From Amphibalanus amphitrite (lineage: Eukaryota; Arthropoda; Thecostraca; Balanomorpha; Balanidae): a DNA stretch of 64,000 nt. Below, in pieces: positions 12,101 to 23,734 of this stretch (positions within the stretch are counted from its first letter, which is position 1; each line of letters begins with the position of its first letter). Location of the stretch: the NCBI RefSeq assembly GCF_019059575.1, contig NW_024882875.1:113574-177573 (forward strand), written 5' to 3'. Position numbers and translations under genes: made by a program. Under the pieces are notes generated by a model. That model was not told the DNA's origin. It saw only the letters and a list, made by a program, of their open reading frames with translations, and made no database searches.

Positions 12101-15100
12101 GACCAGTTTTCTCAATATGTACTTAAGCTAGCAATTATCATGCTATGTTCAAAAAGATGTTTACAGTGAGGGTCGAACTTAAAAAACGAACTATAGTACC
12201 AAGTAAGGGCGTGTTGATCTGTATCCTGATAGCCACCGCATTCCCTACTCAAAGACACTAATTCAGCTGCGAATAATGAATCTTGTTATCGTCTTCTGTT
12301 GGTCTCGGCAGTGAGAGTACCCACATTGACGTGGAGACGGTGGACGAGCCTGAAAACCTCACCGAGGCGGACGAGGCTAAGGCTACGGCCGCCATGGACG
12401 AGTGTCAGGAGCACGTGGCGTCGGCGCGGGACGTGTCCGACGACCTGATCGAACAGCTCGACCAGTGAGTGGCGCCGGCAGGCGGGATCGGCGACGGGTC
12501 CGCCGGGGGAGGCGTGAGCTAGTGGCAGACACGGGTGTTGTGCTAGGGAGGCTGAGCGCTGACTATAATCGGAGTGGTTGGGTAAATGTGTCGTTAGTCC
12601 GTTTTTGTGCACTTAAACGACCTAACTTTTCTAACTTTTTTTAACGTAACGTTTTCTAGCGGCCCCGCTGCCCGTGTCGGCACCTCCCCTCTGGGCTCTG
12701 AGCGGCCGTCTCGCCCGGCCAGGTCGTCGTGGAGCGCGCCGCGCCGCCAGCTGCTGCGCCGGCTGCTGGCGGCGCTCAGCAGCTACCAGCTGACCCGGCG
12801 CGCCGTGCTCGGCCGCCGCGGCGCCGCCTTCGTAGCGCGCGTGCATGCCGACCGGTGTGCGGCGCGCGTGCGCCGGGCGCTGGCGGCCGTGGGCTGGCAG
12901 CGACAGCTCTGCCAGTGGCTACACACGCTGCTGCTGCAGAAACTGGGCAAGGACATGCTGGCGCTCTACCTGGAGGTGCTACAGGTGAGGGTGCCAGACG
13001 ACTTCATGATCGGTTTGAGTGAGCCATGTGCCCTGGTCTAGTGATATTGCTGTGTTACGATTTAGGATGCTGAGAGCTGTGACCACGTATGTTCAAGATT
13101 AAGCAATTAAATTTTGATACATTTTTACGGAGTTTTAGTAATGTCCATTAGAGGGTGATTTAGGCGCAGCGTGAAGAAAGGACTCGTTTATGGGCGTGTG
13201 ACATTCTGGATAGTTTTGAACAGACGTCCGTTCGACGGTCCAGTCATGTGAAATATGTAGTCTGTACGGCCGTCCGCCTGTGCCGGCAGACGCTGACCAG
13301 TAAGGTCCCCTCTCTGGTGACCCGGCTCACGCCGTCGTCGGGCTCGGCGCGCCACGGCCCGCTGTCGGCAGAGGCGCTGGCTCCGCTGCTGCGCCGGCCC
13401 TGGGACCCGGCCGCGCACCTCGTCATCCAGCACAAGCCGGTGAGGATGATAAGGCGTTCAGCTGCCGCCGCCGCTCGAGTGCGCTGTGCTCTTTCAGGAA
13501 TCAGGGTTGCTGTGATTCTTTGTCTTTGACTAATACCGCAGTTGTATTATGTATTACATGCTGTATTTGTGTCATTTCATTGTTGCAATTTTCCTATTTC
13601 GGTAGAGCTATGCTATGGGCGCCGATGACCACTGTAGTCCGGGCGCCCAAAACCCCAATTCATCATCATCGTCCGCATGACCTCGTATCTACACGTCTGT
13701 CCTCTGCAGAAGCGTCTTCCGAACAACCCGCTTCTGGTGCTGGTGCCGTCGTCTCCGTGCCACGGCGGTGACGGCTACGGCACCAGCCGACTCGACTTCT
13801 GGCACCGGCAGCTCTCTGCGCTGGGCAAGGTGGTGGCCATCAGCGAGTGTGAGGGTGAGCGCCGACTGTGCAGGGATACGAGGAGAAGGGGACTCCGCAA
13901 CGAGTAGTAGCGTGAGGGTCTGTTTCATCGGGCCAGAATGAGGCACCCAGGGTTACATCAGCTCAGATCTCACTGGAACGGCGGCGGATGGCGTGAGTGT
14001 AGCTGCGACTTGCGAGGCACCTGAATCTCTCTGGCTGATCGAAACCCGCATTTTAGTTGTATGTCGCAGTTGCAATGTGACAGCATGCAGCACGTATCCC
14101 GTGCCGTGACACACCAGCCCGGCACCCGAGCTGACGGTGCGCCCTGTCCGTGCTCCGCAGGCGGCGCGCCGGCGCGAGGCATCTCGGTCAGTGAGAGCCT
14201 CTCGCACATCCTGTCGGCGTGTCGCCAGCAGGTGTCTGAGCTGCGCCGGCCCGGCCGGCCGCTGGTGCTGCTCGGCTGGGGCGCCGCCGGCCTGGTGGCC
14301 GCCCACCTGGCGCTGGTCGAGCCCGTCAGCGCCGTGGTGGCGCTGGGCTTCCCCTACTGGTCGCCGGCCGGCCGGCGCGGCGAGCCCGACGATCCGCTGC
14401 TCGAGCTGCGCGCCCCCTCCCTGCTGCTGGTCGGACAGGCGGCCGCCGACGCCGCGCCGCACGAGCTCGAGCTGATGCGCGACCGGATGCGCGCCGACAC
14501 GGGCCTGGTGGTGGTGGGCGGCGCCGACAGTCGGCTTCTGGTGAACGGCGGCAAACTGCAGCGGGAGGGGCTCACACAGAGCATGGTCGACCGAGCCGTG
14601 CTGGTGAGACTGGGAGTCGGGACGGCGCCGGTGTGGAGAAAGTGTAGAGCGAGGGACAACACGGGGAGGAGGGCGCAGGAATCTTGGAGCGGTGCTATGA
14701 TTGGGTGGCTCATTTGTTCCAGCCAGAAGTGAGGGATCTACAGCTGATTACATGTTTGGAAATGTTGCAGTTATATTAGCCAACACTCTGAATGTTAGGT
14801 GACTGACGATAGTCCATGCCTCTGGTACACCAGTCTAGTCAATAACCGCGCCGCCCCGGCCGTCCCCCGCAGGAGGAGATCTCCGGGTTCCTGTCGGGTA
14901 TTCTGGCCGAACAGGTGGACGGCCAGCGGCCCATGTTCTCCCGGCCGCCGACGCCGCCCCAGCAGCGGCCAGAGATGCCGAGCAAGGCCCAGCCGCGCGA
15001 GAAGCGTCGCAAACCGATCGGCGCGGCGGCCGCCTCCCCGACCGCCGCCGCCCAGCAGTCAGCCAAGCGGAGAGGGGACCGACCGCCGAGATCCGGTGAG

Positions 15101-15307
15101 TGACACAGTACTTGGATTTAATGTTTCAATTGGAAATGCTCCAAATATGTCGCTGAATATCTAGTCGAGACAATTATTTATCTAGTAAATTCTTTCCCGA
15201 GTCTGCAGTGTGTACGTGCCTTCGATCACTCAGCGCTCATTTCGCTTTTCTCTTGCGTGACAGCGACCCGGCCGAGAAAGCATCGTCCACGACCGCCCGA
15301 GCAGGAG

Positions 15308-15345
<38 letters not shown>

Positions 15346-17467
15346 GCCGCCTCCTCCGCCCCCGCCGCCGCCGGCCGCCCCCGCCCCCGCCGGAGGGGAC
15401 GACTCGCTGTCGGATGCACCCATCATCGACTTGATCCAGGAGCCGGACCCGGAGCCGGAGGTGGTCGTGGTGACGCCGGAGCCGGAGCGGTCGGCCGCTC
15501 CGGCGCCTGTCCACAACTCTGTCAAGCTGCTCACCACGCCTCCGTACATGGTGAGACGGCCGGGCGCGGGGCCGGTCACACAGCGAGAGTGAGAGGGTGG
15601 TCGGCGGGAAAGGTGTTGTTTGTTCTCGAGATTCAATTTGTGAGAGTAGGTAATCACAGCGTCTGTTATCAGCTCCTAACACGCCACGGCAAGTCGAATC
15701 TGGTGGGGAAGTTGACCGCAGCGATCGGCCGTTGTCCACAGCCGAGCCAGTCGTACTCTGGCCAGCGGCCGTCGCGGGACGGCGGATGGTCGCCGGCTGC
15801 CTATCCGTTCGGCGGAGGCGGCTTCCGCTCCCGCTCGGGCCGGGCCGGGCGGCTGAAAGTCACCCAGCGGCCGGACACAGGCGCCACCGGCGGCACGGCG
15901 GGCCCCGGCCGACTCAGAGGTGGGTCCGGGGAGCGAGCCCGCCCCCGCCCCGCCCGACACAGTGCCAGTCGTCGGCTCAGTAGCATCGCCACTCTCCGGG
16001 CGATTGGTGTACCAACTCGAGTCAGCTCTCCTGTCATGTTATTCCAAACATAAATTGTCTTTATTTTAATTCCAGGTGAACATTTTTTTCAAAGAAGCAC
16101 GACTCTTGATGTTATACCACAATTTTGAATAGCTCGATACTCATGTCGCACCTCAGGTTTTCAACGGTTTAATTTATGAACACTAAATTATGCGACGAAG
16201 CCCGTCTGTCGTCCACTACAGCCGTTTGTTGCCGTCGTTACTGGTTGATTCAGTGGCTATTCATTCTTTGCTGTCTTCCTGTCCGGTCGACTCTCCTGCC
16301 GCAGTCCGTCATGCCTGGCTGCCAATTCCCGTGTACACTGTGTGATCAACTGACAGTATCGTACCTTCGGCGACATCCATCGATAGCACGCTCATGAACC
16401 GGCCAGGGTCGTGGGGCATTGCGAACTGGGGCGTGACGGTCGGCCTCTGTGACCTGACCTCTGTGCTGCAGACTGGACGTGACCCCCACTGACCTAGCCT
16501 GTGTGTGCCGGCAGCGCGCGGCCGCGGCCGGTCCCGCCTGCCGCAGTACGGCGTGGCGCGAGCTGACCCCCACTGACCTAGCCTGTCTGTGCCGGCAGCG
16601 CGCGGCCGCGGCCGGTCCCGCCTGCCGCAGTACGGCGTGGCGCACGACTTCGGCGTGCCGGGCTCGCTGCTGCCCCCGTCCAGCGGCCCCGACCGGCTGA
16701 CCGGCGCCGCGATGGCGGGCGGGTCTGCTGCCGCCGGCCGCGCCCACACCGGTGAGTGCCACGCCGCCATACCGCCATACCGGCGGTACAATACCATACC
16801 GGCGGGCGGGGGAGTGAAATCTGAAAGGATTCCCAGTCGTAATTTATGTAACGTTGAATTGTAATCACGAGTACCCGGAACGCAGTAGGGATAAATTCAG
16901 CTTGTGCTCAGATGACATGTGATGATAGCGGGTATGTTTGCTTCCCAACTGCCGTGTAGGTGTTCGGATCGCTCCCAGCGTGTTGGCGGTGTGTCTGTCT
17001 AGTCTCCCGTCCCTCTGCCTGTCCTGTCCTGCCCCCCCCCCCCCCCGGGTCTCTCCGCCCGGTGACGCCGCTCTCTGTCTGTTCCAGCCGGATCCGGGCT
17101 GCGCTCCCCGAGTCACTCGCAGCAGGTGGTCTACGTCCAGTCGCCGTCGGGCGTGGTGCGCGCCTGTGCGCCCAGCCCGCGCCTGGCGGTGCCCACAGCG
17201 CGCGCTGCGACGCCGGGCGTCCCGGCCGAGCGCCGGCTGCTGCCTGGCCCCGGGCGCGGACCCGCCGTCAGTCGCCAGGTGGTGGTCACACGCGGCCGCT
17301 CGCGCACCGTCACCTACGTGCCCAGCGCGCGGCCGGCGCAGCACCAGTTGGCCGCCGGGCCGGGCCCGCCGCGCTATGTGCGCTCGGCGCTGTACCCGCG
17401 ACCGGGTCAGCCGGCGCCGCGACGGGAGGGCGCCGCCGCACCCCCGACACCGGGCGCACGCGACTGA
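9122..17467 (+). CDS. KANSL3: KAT8 regulatory NSL complex subunit 3 homologue, 12 exons
   Basis: Subunit of the nuclear NSL complex that works with the MOF/KAT8 acetyltransferase. Exons: 9122-9244, 9477-9625, 12312-12464, 12723-12984, 13290-13439, 13710-13854, 14161-14603, 14873-15095, 15264-15550, 15673-15919, 16599-16751, 17088-17467. All junctions are GT-AG, phases agree, and the total is 2,715 nt (904 residues). Recognisable blocks are ESTHIDVETV (exon 3), CAARVRRALAAVGW and QWLHTLL (exon 4), AEALAPLLRRPWDPA (exon 5), FWHRQLSALGKV (exon 6), GFPYW, DDPLLELRAPSLLLVGQ and LVVVGGADSRL-EGLTQSMVDR (exon 7). The fold is alpha/beta-hydrolase-like, but the nucleophile elbow reads GWGAAG, so catalysis is unlikely. 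Exons 8-12 encode a low-complexity tail with a 21-proline run (15311-15373). Exon 4 and exon 11 starts are the least certain. Intron 2 holds nested transposons. Confidence 0.93.
9853..11549. mobile_element. hAT-type MITE rich in CTCCGA, split by a nested TTAA element
   Basis: Starts CAGGGCTGCGGAGTCG and ends with the inverted GGCAGCCCTG. It is flanked on both sides by the same 8 bp, GATATAAC (9845-9852 and 11550-11557); 8-bp duplications are typical of hAT transposons. Without the nested element at 10249-11445 it is about 500 bp, and it has no coding capacity. It lies in KANSL3 intron 2. Related dimeric copies are at 27081-27367 and 35126-35414. Confidence 0.82.
10249..11445. mobile_element. 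TTAA element with GC hairpin ends and AGGTCA repeats
   Basis: Bounded by TTAA at 10249-10252 and 11442-11445. The left end reads TTAACCCGGCCGGGCCC and the right end GGGCCCGCGAGGGTTAA. Both carry a subterminal hairpin of G-run, CG-TTTTT-CG (or its complement) and C-run. The interior has many AGGTCA half-sites. It is inserted in the hAT MITE within KANSL3 intron 2. No open frame. Confidence 0.82.
11861..12197. mobile_element. MITE with about 65-bp terminal inverted repeats
   Basis: Sequence around 11867-11935 (AAGTTCGACCCTCACCGTAA, then CTTTGAACACAGCACGATAA) is repeated inverted at about 12125-12192 with few mismatches. The element is about 337 bp and non-coding, in KANSL3 intron 2. Exact ends are approximate; flanking TA is likely. 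Confidence 0.7.
15311..15373 (+). repeat. CCN trinucleotide run encoding 21 prolines
   Basis: Mostly CCG with a few CCA, CCT and CCC codons, inside KANSL3 exon 9. An in-frame trinucleotide expansion. Confidence 0.95.
16480..16643 (+). repeat. tandem 80-bp duplication of an intron-exon junction in KANSL3
   Basis: The segment 16480-16559 is repeated at 16564-16643 with about one difference (TGTGTG versus TGTCTG) and a GAGC spacer. Each unit carries the same GTGCCGGCAG acceptor and the first 45 bases of exon 11. Only the second acceptor (exon start 16599) gives an open frame; the first (start 16515) meets an in-frame TGA at about 16572. Confidence 0.93.
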
Positions 17468-17894
17468 GACAGGGGTCGGAGCGGTATACCGTGTGAGCGG
17501 CCCGGCCCACGAACACGGTAACCCGATGGTAATGGGCGGGGAATGTTTGTTAGGTGTTTGAAAATGTCAATTTTGTGAGATGCGGCGGCGCGCTTAGGTA
17601 ACATATTTTTCTGTCTGCGCCATCGTAATACATTTTTTTGCGTTTCCTTCTTTTTAACGAAACATTACTCCTCGCCATCTACCGTTTTAAAAACGCCATC
17701 AGACTCCTGAGTTGTCCACTGAGTCCTAGGCTCGACATAAGTTCTCTGTGTTTATTGTTCGGATCGCGTGTATCATCTGGCCAGAGAAGTGCTGCATGGT
17801 GCAGTCTGCTGTCGCGCTGCTCACACTACATAGTTATATCAACAGGAGCCAGACATGCACTGGCTGCCAGCGGTAAAGGTTAACTTTCTTTTGG

Positions 17895-17900
17895 AATAAA
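17895..17900 (+). terminator. probable KANSL3 polyadenylation signal
   Basis: AATAAA about 430 bp after the KANSL3 stop, the first on the coding strand. Confidence 0.55.
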
Positions 17901-18888
17901 CAGCGGATCGAATTTTTGAAAGTACTCCTGTGACGACGGATGTCCGCTGCAGCTGCCCTCCCGTCCATGATCTCCTTTTTCCCTCTGAGAGCTAGTCCGG
18001 GTGAATCAATGGGACTGGTTCGACGGTATAGTGTATTCAGCTAACATGCGATGCCACTTTGGAATGTACAGGGACCCGCAGTTGCTTCTGTACACACTAG
18101 TATTTCAGCGTATTCTTTGCCTGTGACACCGTTGGAGGCGAATTGGGAAATGATTGTGTGCTTATTGAAACCACCATCTGAAGGGCTTTAAACTGATGTG
18201 CTGCTCTCCTAATTCAATGAACTTTTTATGGCTATATCAGCAAAACATTGTTTTCAGCGCTTTTTCCTGCCCCATTCCTTCTGAAACCTGGAACCGCTTA
18301 TTCCATTTACTCCTGCCATCTGACGATGGTCGTGCTGACTACTAGTTCCGGCGCTAGTTACTGCTCCAGTTTTGCACCCGGCACAAACTCGGGCGGCGCC
18401 GGCCCGTGGCTCGACCAGGGAGGGTCGGACCGAGCCGACTGCCTGGGGCGCGGTTAGATCGGACGCCCTGCTGGGGAAGGGGACGGGAGTGAGGGGGAGG
18501 GGAGGAGGTCGTCACGTGGTCCGTCCAAGCTCGCAGACGACCTGTCCTGCGCCCAGCGATGTTCCGTGATCCAAAATGGCACGAGAGCTGTGGAATGCCT
18601 GGAGGAGACGCTTCGAGAGCGAACTTCAGCAGCACTAATTTACCATATTCTGTGGAGATAAATGAATATTAATATTATCTTAATGAATATTATCTTAATG
18701 CAGAAAAAAATTGTATGCCTAAACTGTCTAAGCTGTATCTTTTTAAAAATTGGAAATAGGATTATTTTTAGGGACTTATAGGTTTCGTATATACAGTGAA
18801 TTGTGTTACATTGAGCCGTTTCGCTGTTATGGTTACTAACTGAAGAGTTATCCTTTTTTCTCACATGGAATGACAATACAATAACAAT

Positions 18889-18936
18889 ACGAATAAAACC
18901 AGACGTTTCGCACAAAAAAGTGCCTCCGTCAGTGGC
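18889..18936 (-). ncRNA. decayed hammerhead-like motif of a Penelope-type terminus
   Basis: On the minus strand, CTGACGG, then AGGCAC, a T loop, GTGC, GAAACGTCTGG: a hammerhead-like core with a paired stem II (GCAC/GTGC) and the GAAA element, one base off the CTGANGA consensus. The phrase continues into GTTTTATTCG, as at 19149. Such motifs are known from Penelope-like element terminal repeats. Confidence 0.35.
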
Positions 18937-19148
18937 AAAAAATAAGTTATTAGGCATACATGTTTTCTTTCAATAAAATTGATGAAGTAGTTATCTTTAT
19001 TTTTTTAAGATATATTTTCAGCAGTTTTTAAGCACATCATGGACGCTTATAAACATTTGTGTATTTTATCGGCAACCCGGCTGGCCAGACCGAGACGGTG
19101 CCGCATATAGCTCTCATCGATGTTAAACCTATACACTTATTTTTCTTC

Positions 19149-19215
19149 ACTGACGAAGGCACGTTGTTGTCCGAAACGTTTGGTTTTATTCGCATTGTTT
19201 TTATATTGTCATTGT
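19149..19215 (+). ncRNA. decayed hammerhead-like motif, second copy, opposite orientation
   Basis: CTGACGA, then AGGCAC, a loop, GTCC, GAAACGTTTGG and GTTTTATTCGCATTG. The CTGANGA and GAAA cores are intact but stem II is damaged. It is an inverted relative of the copy at 18889-18936, about 210 bp away. Confidence 0.35.
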
Positions 19216-20764
19216 CCGTGAGAAAAACATACTCATATGGACTGGTCTCAGTTCATGTAGAAATTGTTGCATATTCATCAACACAGATAAAATGAATATT
19301 AGCCGTCACCACACATATAAGAAGAGTTAAGTAGACCGCGCCCCCTGTTTTTCACCAATAAATCGCGGCACAGCGAAGGATTGCGACGATTCTTTGGTGC
19401 CCTGGAGTTAAACAATTTTACAACTTCCCGGAAAATTAAATAGCCCTTATCATTTTTCCATCTTGTCTGAGAATTTTAAATCCCTGAACCAAATTACCTT
19501 TAATCTGTGATTATTTTTCTCAAGATCATGTCAGGCCAGAATAGCAATTTAAAGTCAGCGCACATCTTCTGTTTCCATAGTCGTTTCGTGATTAGCAACG
19601 TGACAGCATGTGAAATATACTATCTAATGTTTGTCTCATTGATTGTTGTGGGTGCCAAGGTGACGTGAAACTCAGGTTGGTCATTCACTTGAAATGATCT
19701 CGGTTAACTTCCTTAAATTTACACCTTTTTACTGTGGTTTTTAGGAAGTGTTGGTTTGAAATTTAGCACCCATTTTAGCATTTGAAAACTAGGCATACTT
19801 AGGTATCAGTTATAGTGCTTATGCAATATGTTGCAAGGCTGTAAGTGCTGGTTAACATCCTATGGATAGCCGGCAGAACGCCTAATGGGTAATCTGGCGT
19901 GACCCGTCCTACCCCAAATGCTTTGATACATCATCTTTGATCAAAGCAAGTGCAAATTTGGAGTCAGAAGCAAGCCAAGTCCCAGCGAACTTCACTTGTA
20001 GAAATTCTAGCAGGACTCAATTTTCCGTGCTTTTGGGTTATTAACCTGATCTGGGAGGTCAACCAGTGACCTAGGATCTCAGCATTGACCAGGACATAAA
20101 AATAATTAGCTTTCTCTCGTCAGCGATGACCAGGACCCTCAAATCATCGGATTTCTCTCGTCACGAGCAGCTCGCTCTTTTTATTTTTCAGCGAAGCTCT
20201 GGCTCTTTTTATCAAGGGCCGAATGGCTGAGGGTTTCTACGCCCCTCCGCTACATGTAAGACGCTGAAAAGAAATGACTAAATGGGTGAGGGTTAAATAT
20301 CGATTCGTTTTTAAGTGCCGAAGCCCGAAACACTTTAATTTACTTCGATAGCAGTTTTTAAGACCAACGAGCTCGAATACTATAACTTCTTGAACAATGT
20401 AAGCACCACATAAAATGAATCGTGAGAGAAGCGGCTCAAGATTAAGGAGCTATGAGACACTTAATAAAAAACGGCATAGATTAGAAACTGCACCTAACTT
20501 GCACTGGAATTTTAAACCCTTTCGTTGCAGACAGGTATGTAGATTAAATTTTAGGATTGATTTCAGCTGATGCTCAAATGGAGCTATTCATCCGTTCATT
20601 CATGCGACCATCCAATTCCATTCATAAAAGAAGCCGGTGACAAAATTGCTCATTTTAGATAAGTGTGAAATACAAACTCACTAAAAGTTTAATGATACGG
20701 CAAATTTGACAGCTTTCATAATGAACAAATAACTTTAACAAATCAAAGTTGAGAGCCCCAAATA

Positions 20765-21631
20765 GGGGAGAGGTAAGATGAGCCAAGGGGCAAGTTTAGC
20801 CACCCCATGTTTCTCAGCTCCTATGGCGCTAATTGACTTGAGCATCCATGTGCCGTTCGCTTACGATGCTGCAGTCTTTCACGTGAGACGGCAACGTTCT
20901 CACGCCCAGCACCCGGTAACATGTGGTATCGCCCCTGATAACTAAGACATGTTTTGCCTTTAAAATGAGATGGTTGTTATCTGCGGTGCATGGTTATTTT
21001 CCTTAGCGGGTGTCATTAATCGAAAATGGCCACGGGTGGGGCAGGATGAGCCATTTTCACCTGGGGAAGATGAGCCGGATAAGCCATTGTTGTCTCCGCT
21101 GTCGAAAACCAAACTGAGCTGCGCTTGTTTCTGCTGAATAAAAATGGTAGGAAACAATTTTTCTTTGTTGATTACACAAGTTGTATGTGATTTGCAGATT
21201 ATCTGAAGGATAAAATGATTTCTTCCGTGATAGAAACCTTGACGAGTTATTGGAAGGCTTAAAACAGTCAGTTTTTGATGGAGGAAAAAAACTTTGCCAT
21301 AAGTATGTATGCCATGGAGTAAATAAAAGAGCGAGCCCACTCTTCGCCGCGCCCGGGAAAAGAAGAGGTTCGCTTTTTCTATCCATGCTCAACTATCCCC
21401 ACGACGTGTCTCAACTTACCCCGCCCATGGGGTAAGATGAGCAACGTGCAAGATGACTTTTGACGTAGCCTTTTCAGTACAAAAATAAGCGGTATGGAAC
21501 ATTTCTGGCCACCATTACATGCGCAACTGACCACTCTGTCCGTCCAACCCGTAAACGCAGAAAAAATGATCAGTAAGTTAGCCTGTAGCTAACGAAAAAC
21601 AAAATGCGGCTCAACTTACCTCATTCTCCCC
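20765..21631. mobile_element. TA-flanked transposon remnant, GGGGAGA-GGTAAG termini
   Basis: Begins GGGGAGAGGTAAGATGAGCC after TA and ends with the inverted form GGCTCAACTTACC-TCATTCTCCCC before TA; 867 bp. The AAGATGAGC phrase recurs inside near 21067 and 21432. The minus strand holds a 126-codon frame without recognised similarity. It is probably a non-autonomous Tc1/mariner or pogo-like element. Confidence 0.65.
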
Positions 21632-21852
21632 TACGTAACACAATTGAGGGCATTTTTTAGGCCATCACAGTATTTGTCAACAATTGTTTGGGGGACTGGG
21701 GAGGGTGGTTACTGGCTCATAAACTGCCCCCCCCCCAAAAAAGAAACAAGAAAGAAAACGAAACCGATCATCCGCGAAAAGAACTATTGAGCTCGAACCA
21801 AGGTGACGAATCGATTTATAGGTATGCAGGATGACTAACGATGCCACTTTTT

Positions 21853-22103
21853 AGGCCTGGCTACACTATGCGTTTTCTGCGTGCTTTTTTTTGCGTGTTT
21901 GCGGGTTTTGCGTAATATCGTTCTAGAAAAATAAACGATATTACGTTTTTGTGATGTTTTTTATATTTAATTCTAGTTTATTAACTTCTGCATATAGCTA
22001 ATGTAAAAATTATATTATTTTTTACTTTTTCTAGAACGATATTAGGCAAAAAACGCAAACCCGCAAAAAACGCACGCATAAAACGCATAGTGTAGCCAGG
22101 CCT
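21853..22103. mobile_element. palindromic MITE, AGGCCTGGCTACACTATGCG termini
   Basis: The first 25 bp are repeated inverted at the end, and the inverted repeat continues imperfectly inward past GCGTGC and ATATCGTTCTAGAA, so the whole 251 bp can fold on itself. It is non-coding. Confidence 0.8.
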
Positions 22104-22150
22104 TTTGACTTCTTGTGTCAAATAAATTCCATCATCTGGATAGCACGTCA

Positions 22151-22194
22151 ACGTTTGTTGCAAAATGTCGTACTTGACATTTTGCAACAAACGT
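22151..22194. repeat. perfect 19-bp inverted repeat with 6-base loop
   Basis: Arms at 22151-22169 (ACGTTTGTTGCAAAATGTC) and 22176-22194 are exact reverse complements around a 6-base spacer. It lies 48 bp after the palindromic MITE. Confidence 0.9.
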
Positions 22195-23734
22195 ATACTA
22201 TTTGGCGCGACTATATTATAGCCTCATAAATGTTCTGAAACTAAAACCGTTTCTTCGCAATTAACTTGGACCACGTCATCCCAGCTTATGCACGACAAAA
22301 AATAAAATAATGCTTCAGGATCACTGGCCTGAATTCCAATGCTTAAAGTTTACTCAAAACCGGTGTGGCTGAGCCTGAGGCACTCTTCGCTACATCTCGT
22401 GACGGCCACCATTGTGTTGCATTTTTCGGTAAGCTATAAGTTAATAAGGAAAAAATTGGTGAGTGGGTTGAAAACAGCCCTCACCCTCCACACCCCCCCC
22501 CCCACCCCCTCCTTCTTCTGGAAACACAAGTAACCGAAAGATCTGGCGATGGTTTATCCACTCTCCTCTGCCGCCGCGCTGCGAGGCCTCGATTCGTTCG
22601 GTATGTGGCTTCCTGAGCGGTCCTCCCCGGAGGCAAGGTGAAAGGTCATGGCCTGTATCAGAAATTTATACGTTGCTGAATATGTTTTATAGTTCTTCCA
22701 AGGCCTTGGACACCTTTTATTATATCGGATAAGCATTGCACTTTCTTGTCATTCAATACATTTAAAGAAAACTTGATCATAATCTTATACTGCGGCAACT
22801 GTAGTTCTGTTTACGGTTGCCTCTTTATGATACGGGCCACCACCACCTCCACTGCGCTGGAGCTCTGGCGTTCTACCCCTCCCCACTACGGACCGGCCCT
22901 CGGGCTAGGTGTGTTAGTACTGAGCGCAAACCTGTAGTAGTCACGTGACTTTCATTCACGTAGCGGGAACGGAAGCTATAGGCGATACCAAGGACGGGCT
23001 CTGGGGAGGCAACCGGCGCGGAAAAATAGCACGATTGTAGTTTTAGAAGAATATCTGTTGCGGTAAGAGGAATTATACAAAACGTAGGTCCTAGGAGCAA
23101 ACATGTGTTATTCCTCCATACTTTGCGCTACATTTCCTTTCTCCAATGGCCAGCACTTAGCAAATAATAGCGCCATTCTAAATTGGTAATATATGTGTAC
23201 AGTAGCAACTGCGGGTCCCTGTACATGCGTAGGTATACAAATTCATAGTAAAAGCGTGCGGTGACTAGAGAAAAATACCACCACAGCCACATAAACGATC
23301 TGCTAACACTTCTTTACACTTAGATATAAATCTGACATGGAAGACAATACTTCAAAAAGCGGGTGCCGTCAGTGCCACCGAATGGCTGGCTGGCAGAGCC
23401 TTTGAGGCTGAGTATTTCATAATCGCGCTACAGTGTAACATGATTGGTAAGCGATAGCATGTCAGGAGTGCGGCTCTGGCGGGGACCGGAGGGAGGCAGC
23501 TGGCCCGGGTGAGACGGTGTGGAGCGGCCAGACACGGTCACACTCCTGCCTCGCACGGAGCCGCCCGCCGTTCCTATACAGGGTGTGCCGGACAGTGTGA
23601 ACCCACCACCGTGTGGAGAGGCCGGCGGCCGCTGCGGCGCGGAGAGAGTCCAAACTGCGGCTGAGGGGCTGATCCGCCCTCTGAGCGGCTCGGTCCGGCC
23701 TGTGCAGGTCCCCAGTGCAGCTCGGTAAGGTCCC

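Larger units (their letters stand above)
18069..23221. mobile_element. possible 5.2 kb element defined by a TA-flanked inverted repeat
   Basis: CAGGGACCCGCAGTTGCT, then CTGTACAC, at 18069-18096 recurs inverted at 23194-23221 with one mismatch over about 27 bases. Both are flanked by TA on the outside. This fits Tc1/mariner-type ends. No transposase is recognised inside; several other elements are nested within. The alternative is two solo fragments that happen to face each other. Outside the nested entries I see no gene in this interval. Confidence 0.45.

Noticed and set aside
12660-12722. KANSL3 exon 4 starting at the TTTTCTAG acceptor near 12660
   Set aside because: The phase left by exon 3 is completed by GCCCGGCCAG at 12722, which leads straight into the conserved WSAPRRQLL block; the earlier site is less consistent but not impossible.
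15226-15739. Gly-, Arg- or Ala-rich minus-strand frames opposite KANSL3 exons 9-10
   Set aside because: Shadows of the proline-coding CCG repeat and GC-rich exons.
16515-16598. Upstream acceptor copy as the normal start of KANSL3 exon 11
   Set aside because: Its use meets an in-frame TGA before reaching the shared exon, so the downstream acceptor is the productive one.
20960-21392. Minus-strand frames of 111-126 codons in the TA-flanked element as a transposase
   Set aside because: No catalytic-domain motif or helix-turn-helix could be recognised and the frames overlap each other.
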